Below are positions 5,677 through 7,013 of a stretch of DNA of 7,013 nt, one piece after another. The notes beneath the pieces were generated by a model. The model was not told the DNA's origin and did not search any database. It worked only from the letters and a program-made list of their open reading frames with translations. This DNA comes from Sporomusaceae bacterium (GTDB taxonomy: Bacteria; Bacillota_C; Negativicutes; Sporomusales_B; UBA7701), in NCBI GenBank assembly GCA_022839045.1, contig JALHDI010000143.1:3716-10728 (forward strand), in the 5' to 3' direction. Every line of letters starts with the position of its first letter. Position 1 is the stretch's first letter. The translations under genes and the position numbers were made by a program.

Positions 5677-6284
5677 ATGGAATCGATCATAAGCTACAAA
5701 CGGATCAGCTGGCCCTGCTCCTGTTCGTCTGGATAATCAAACCGCTGGGGCCGGCCGCCCTGGCGGTGCATCAGATCACCCTCCAGTTCTTCAACCTCGC
5801 CTATCTTCCCGCCGTCGGCTTCCTGGTCACCGCCTCGATCATCGTTCCGCAGCTGGCCAACAGCCGGGAAGAGCTTCTTCGCCCCTCCGTGGGACGGATA
5901 TGCCGGGTGAGTTTCGGGGTAATCCTCGTCATAAGCCTCACGCTCTTCTTATTCTCGCCGGCCGTCGCCGCGTTCTTCAGCCCCGCCGACCGGGAGGTCG
6001 CGGAGCAGGCGACGCGGACACTCAGGCTTGCCTGCCTGGGCCAGTTGTTCGATTCCGTTTACATGGTCATGCGCGGTGCGCTGACCGGCTGCGACGACAC
6101 CCGCTTTCTCGTCTATGAAGGCCTGGTGTCGGGCTATCTCGTCTTCCTGCCGCTGGCCTGGCTGCTGGCCGTGAACACCGGCCACGGCATCTACGGCGGC
6201 TATGTGGCCTTCCTGTTGTGGTGCGCCACCGATTGCGCGGCGCTTGCCGGCAGGTTCTTCCTCAAAAAAGCGCCGGCCGCATAA
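5677..6284 (+). pseudogene. MATE-family multidrug efflux transporter, broken: N-terminal half missing and frameshifted
   Basis: From about 5703 to the stop at 6284 one frame encodes about 193 residues typical of the C-terminal half of MATE transporters. It starts with LLLFVWIIKPLGPAALAVHQ, then a LAYLPAVGFLVTASIIVPQL segment, a MVMRGALTGCDDTRF motif, and further membrane segments ending in FFLKKAPAA. MATE pumps are ~450 residues with 12 helices and export drugs or metabolites using Na+ or H+ gradients; only about helices 7-12 remain. AGGAGG with an ATG at 5677 (7-nt spacing) opens a different frame (MESIISYKRI...) that stops at 5734-5736. Either an internal deletion joined the true N-terminus out of frame, or the gene was cut just after the terminator: the MATE frame is open upstream to about 5661 (LPNGIDHKLQTDQ) but lacks a start. 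The remnant is on the opposite strand to the flanking operon, suggesting insertion then decay. Confidence 0.75.
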
Positions 6285-6303
6285 CGGCCGGTTGTAGCAA
6301 AAC

Positions 6304-6335
6304 AAAAGCCGGTACCCTTGCGGATACCGGCTTTT
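6304..6335. terminator. Bidirectional rho-independent terminator between MATE remnant and yqeY
   Basis: AAAAGCCGGTA (6304-6314) is perfectly complementary to TACCGGCTTTT (6325-6335) with a 10-base loop, giving a T-run at the 3' side on both strands. It lies 19 bases after the MATE stop and 8 bases beyond the yqeY stop, serving both convergent units. Confidence 0.85.
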
Positions 6336-6343
6336 CATCTCAT

Positions 6344-6796
6344 TCACTTGTTCAGCGCGTCCTTGACCATGGCGTTGACAGTCTTGCCATCGGCGCGGCC
6401 TTTGATCTTCGGCATCAGGGCGGACATAACCTTGCCCATATCCTTCGGTCCGGCGGCGCCGGTCTGGGCGACGGCCTCGGCCACCAGGGCGCGGACTTCC
6501 TCGTCGCTGAGCTGTTGGGGGAGATAGCCCATCAGAATGTCGATCTCCTGTTCGAGGCCGGCCACCAGATCGGGCCGATTGCCCTTCCTGAACTCCTCGA
6601 GCGAGTCGCGCCGCATCTTGACCTCCTTGGCCAGAACATCCAGCACTTCCTCGTCGCCGAGCTCCTTCTTGCGGTCGATCTCGACATTCTTGATGCTGGC
6701 GCGCACCATGCGGATGACGGAGAGGCGCAGCTTGCCTGCCTCTTTATCCTTCATCGCCTGTTTCATGTCTTCGTTAAGTCTTTCCTTGATCGACAT
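6344..6796 (-). CDS. yqeY: GatB/YqeY domain-containing protein
   Basis: The 150-residue protein matches the length of YqeY-family proteins (about 148). The N-terminal part (1-75) is helical and charged, with KLRLSVIRMVRASIKNVEID and VLAKEVKMRRDSLEEFRKGN. The C-terminal part (~90-150) has YLPQQLSDEEV and GPKDMGKVMSALMPKIKGRA, which resembles the tRNA-binding tail domain of GatB. The family is linked by homology to tRNA-dependent amidation, but free-standing YqeY has no firmly established reaction. The ATG has GGAGG 8 nt upstream. It follows rpsU by 57 bases on the same strand, the conserved rpsU-yqeY pair of Bacillota, and ends at the bidirectional terminator, so it is separated from nfeD, which normally follows it. 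Confidence 0.93.
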   Translation of the reverse strand: MSIKERLNEDMKQAMKDKEAGKLRLSVIRMVRASIKNVEIDRKKELGDEEVLDVLAKEVKMRRDSLEEFRKGNRPDLVAGLEQEIDILMGYLPQQLSDEEVRALVAEAVAQTGAAGPKDMGKVMSALMPKIKGRADGKTVNAMVKDALNK

Positions 6797-6853
6797 GGCG
6801 GAAACCTCCGGAACTCTATCTGGGCCCGCGCGCCTGCATTTGCCTGTGGCGGT

Positions 6854-7013
6854 TTAGCTCTTGAATTTCCGTTTGCGCGCCGCTTCGGATTTCTTCTTCC
6901 GCTTTACGCTCGGCTTTTCGTAGTGCTCGCGTTTTCTCACTTCGGAAAGAACGCCCGCTTTTTGGCAGGTACGTTTAAATCTGCGGAGTGCGCTGTCCAG
7001 TGTTTCGTTTTTT
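6854..7013 (-). CDS. rpsU: 30S ribosomal protein S21, 5' end outside window
   Basis: Fifty-two residues and the stop are visible, from [20 protein letters not shown] through [20 protein letters not shown] to RKRKFKS. This is the near-invariant S21 sequence of Bacillota. About 6-8 N-terminal residues, the start codon and the promoter lie beyond the right edge; the full protein is usually 57-60 residues. S21 is a small, very basic protein of the 30S subunit involved in initiation. It is the first visible gene of the rpsU-yqeY unit, and no terminator separates the two. Confidence 0.95.
   Translation of the reverse strand, partial: KNETLDSALRRFKRTCQKAGVLSEVRKREHYEKPSVKRKKKSEAARKRKFKS

Noticed and set aside
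5240..5677. Minus-strand frame of 145 codons across the RNA units
   Set aside because: Its product is Arg-rich and motif-free, and it runs through a promoter, a terminator and the repeat of the opposite strand.
1..7013. CRISPR array, tRNA, rRNA or insertion sequence
   Set aside because: I saw no regularly spaced direct repeats, no tRNA-like T-loop or acceptor pair, and no transposase reading frame in the window.

Overview
The window looks like chromosome from a GC-rich Bacillota, most likely one of the Negativicutes (Sporomusa-type). That placement is inferred from four things: a Bacillota-style gene order (rpsU, yqeY, then nfeD and floA, all on the minus strand), strong AGGAGG-type ribosome binding sites, high-GC codon use, and AT-rich promoter patches. 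No rRNA or other decisive marker is present.

Right to left on the minus strand, the conserved block begins with the 3' part of rpsU (ribosomal protein S21) at the right edge, followed by yqeY (GatB/YqeY domain). In Bacillus subtilis the next genes are yqeZ (nfeD) and yqfA (floA). Here about 1.5 kb intervenes before nfeD, floA and a small proline-rich membrane protein resume the block and end at a rho-independent terminator. NfeD and FloA are expected to act together at the membrane in flotillin-type microdomains.

The intervening stretch (4869-6343) is the most unusual part and carries plus-strand signals. From left to right it holds an AT-rich promoter and a ~200-nt apparently noncoding RNA with its own terminator. 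Next come a nested palindromic segment that resembles a dispersed intergenic repeat, and a near-consensus promoter. That promoter leads into a ~235-nt leader with a possible 50-codon ORF and a terminator. An SD and ATG follow, joined to the C-terminal half of a MATE-family efflux pump. The MATE gene is broken: its N-terminal half is missing and the start codon is out of frame with the rest. The arrangement could be the leader or attenuator of a former transporter gene, or two small RNA units next to a gene remnant. A bidirectional terminator separates the remnant from yqeY.

The left part carries a minus-strand HerA-like ATPase (HAS barrel plus DUF87 motor) that runs off the left edge. A divergent small plus-strand ORF of unknown function has a structured leader, and its second half looks non-coding. 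The region between this ORF and the floA operon is rich in hairpins.
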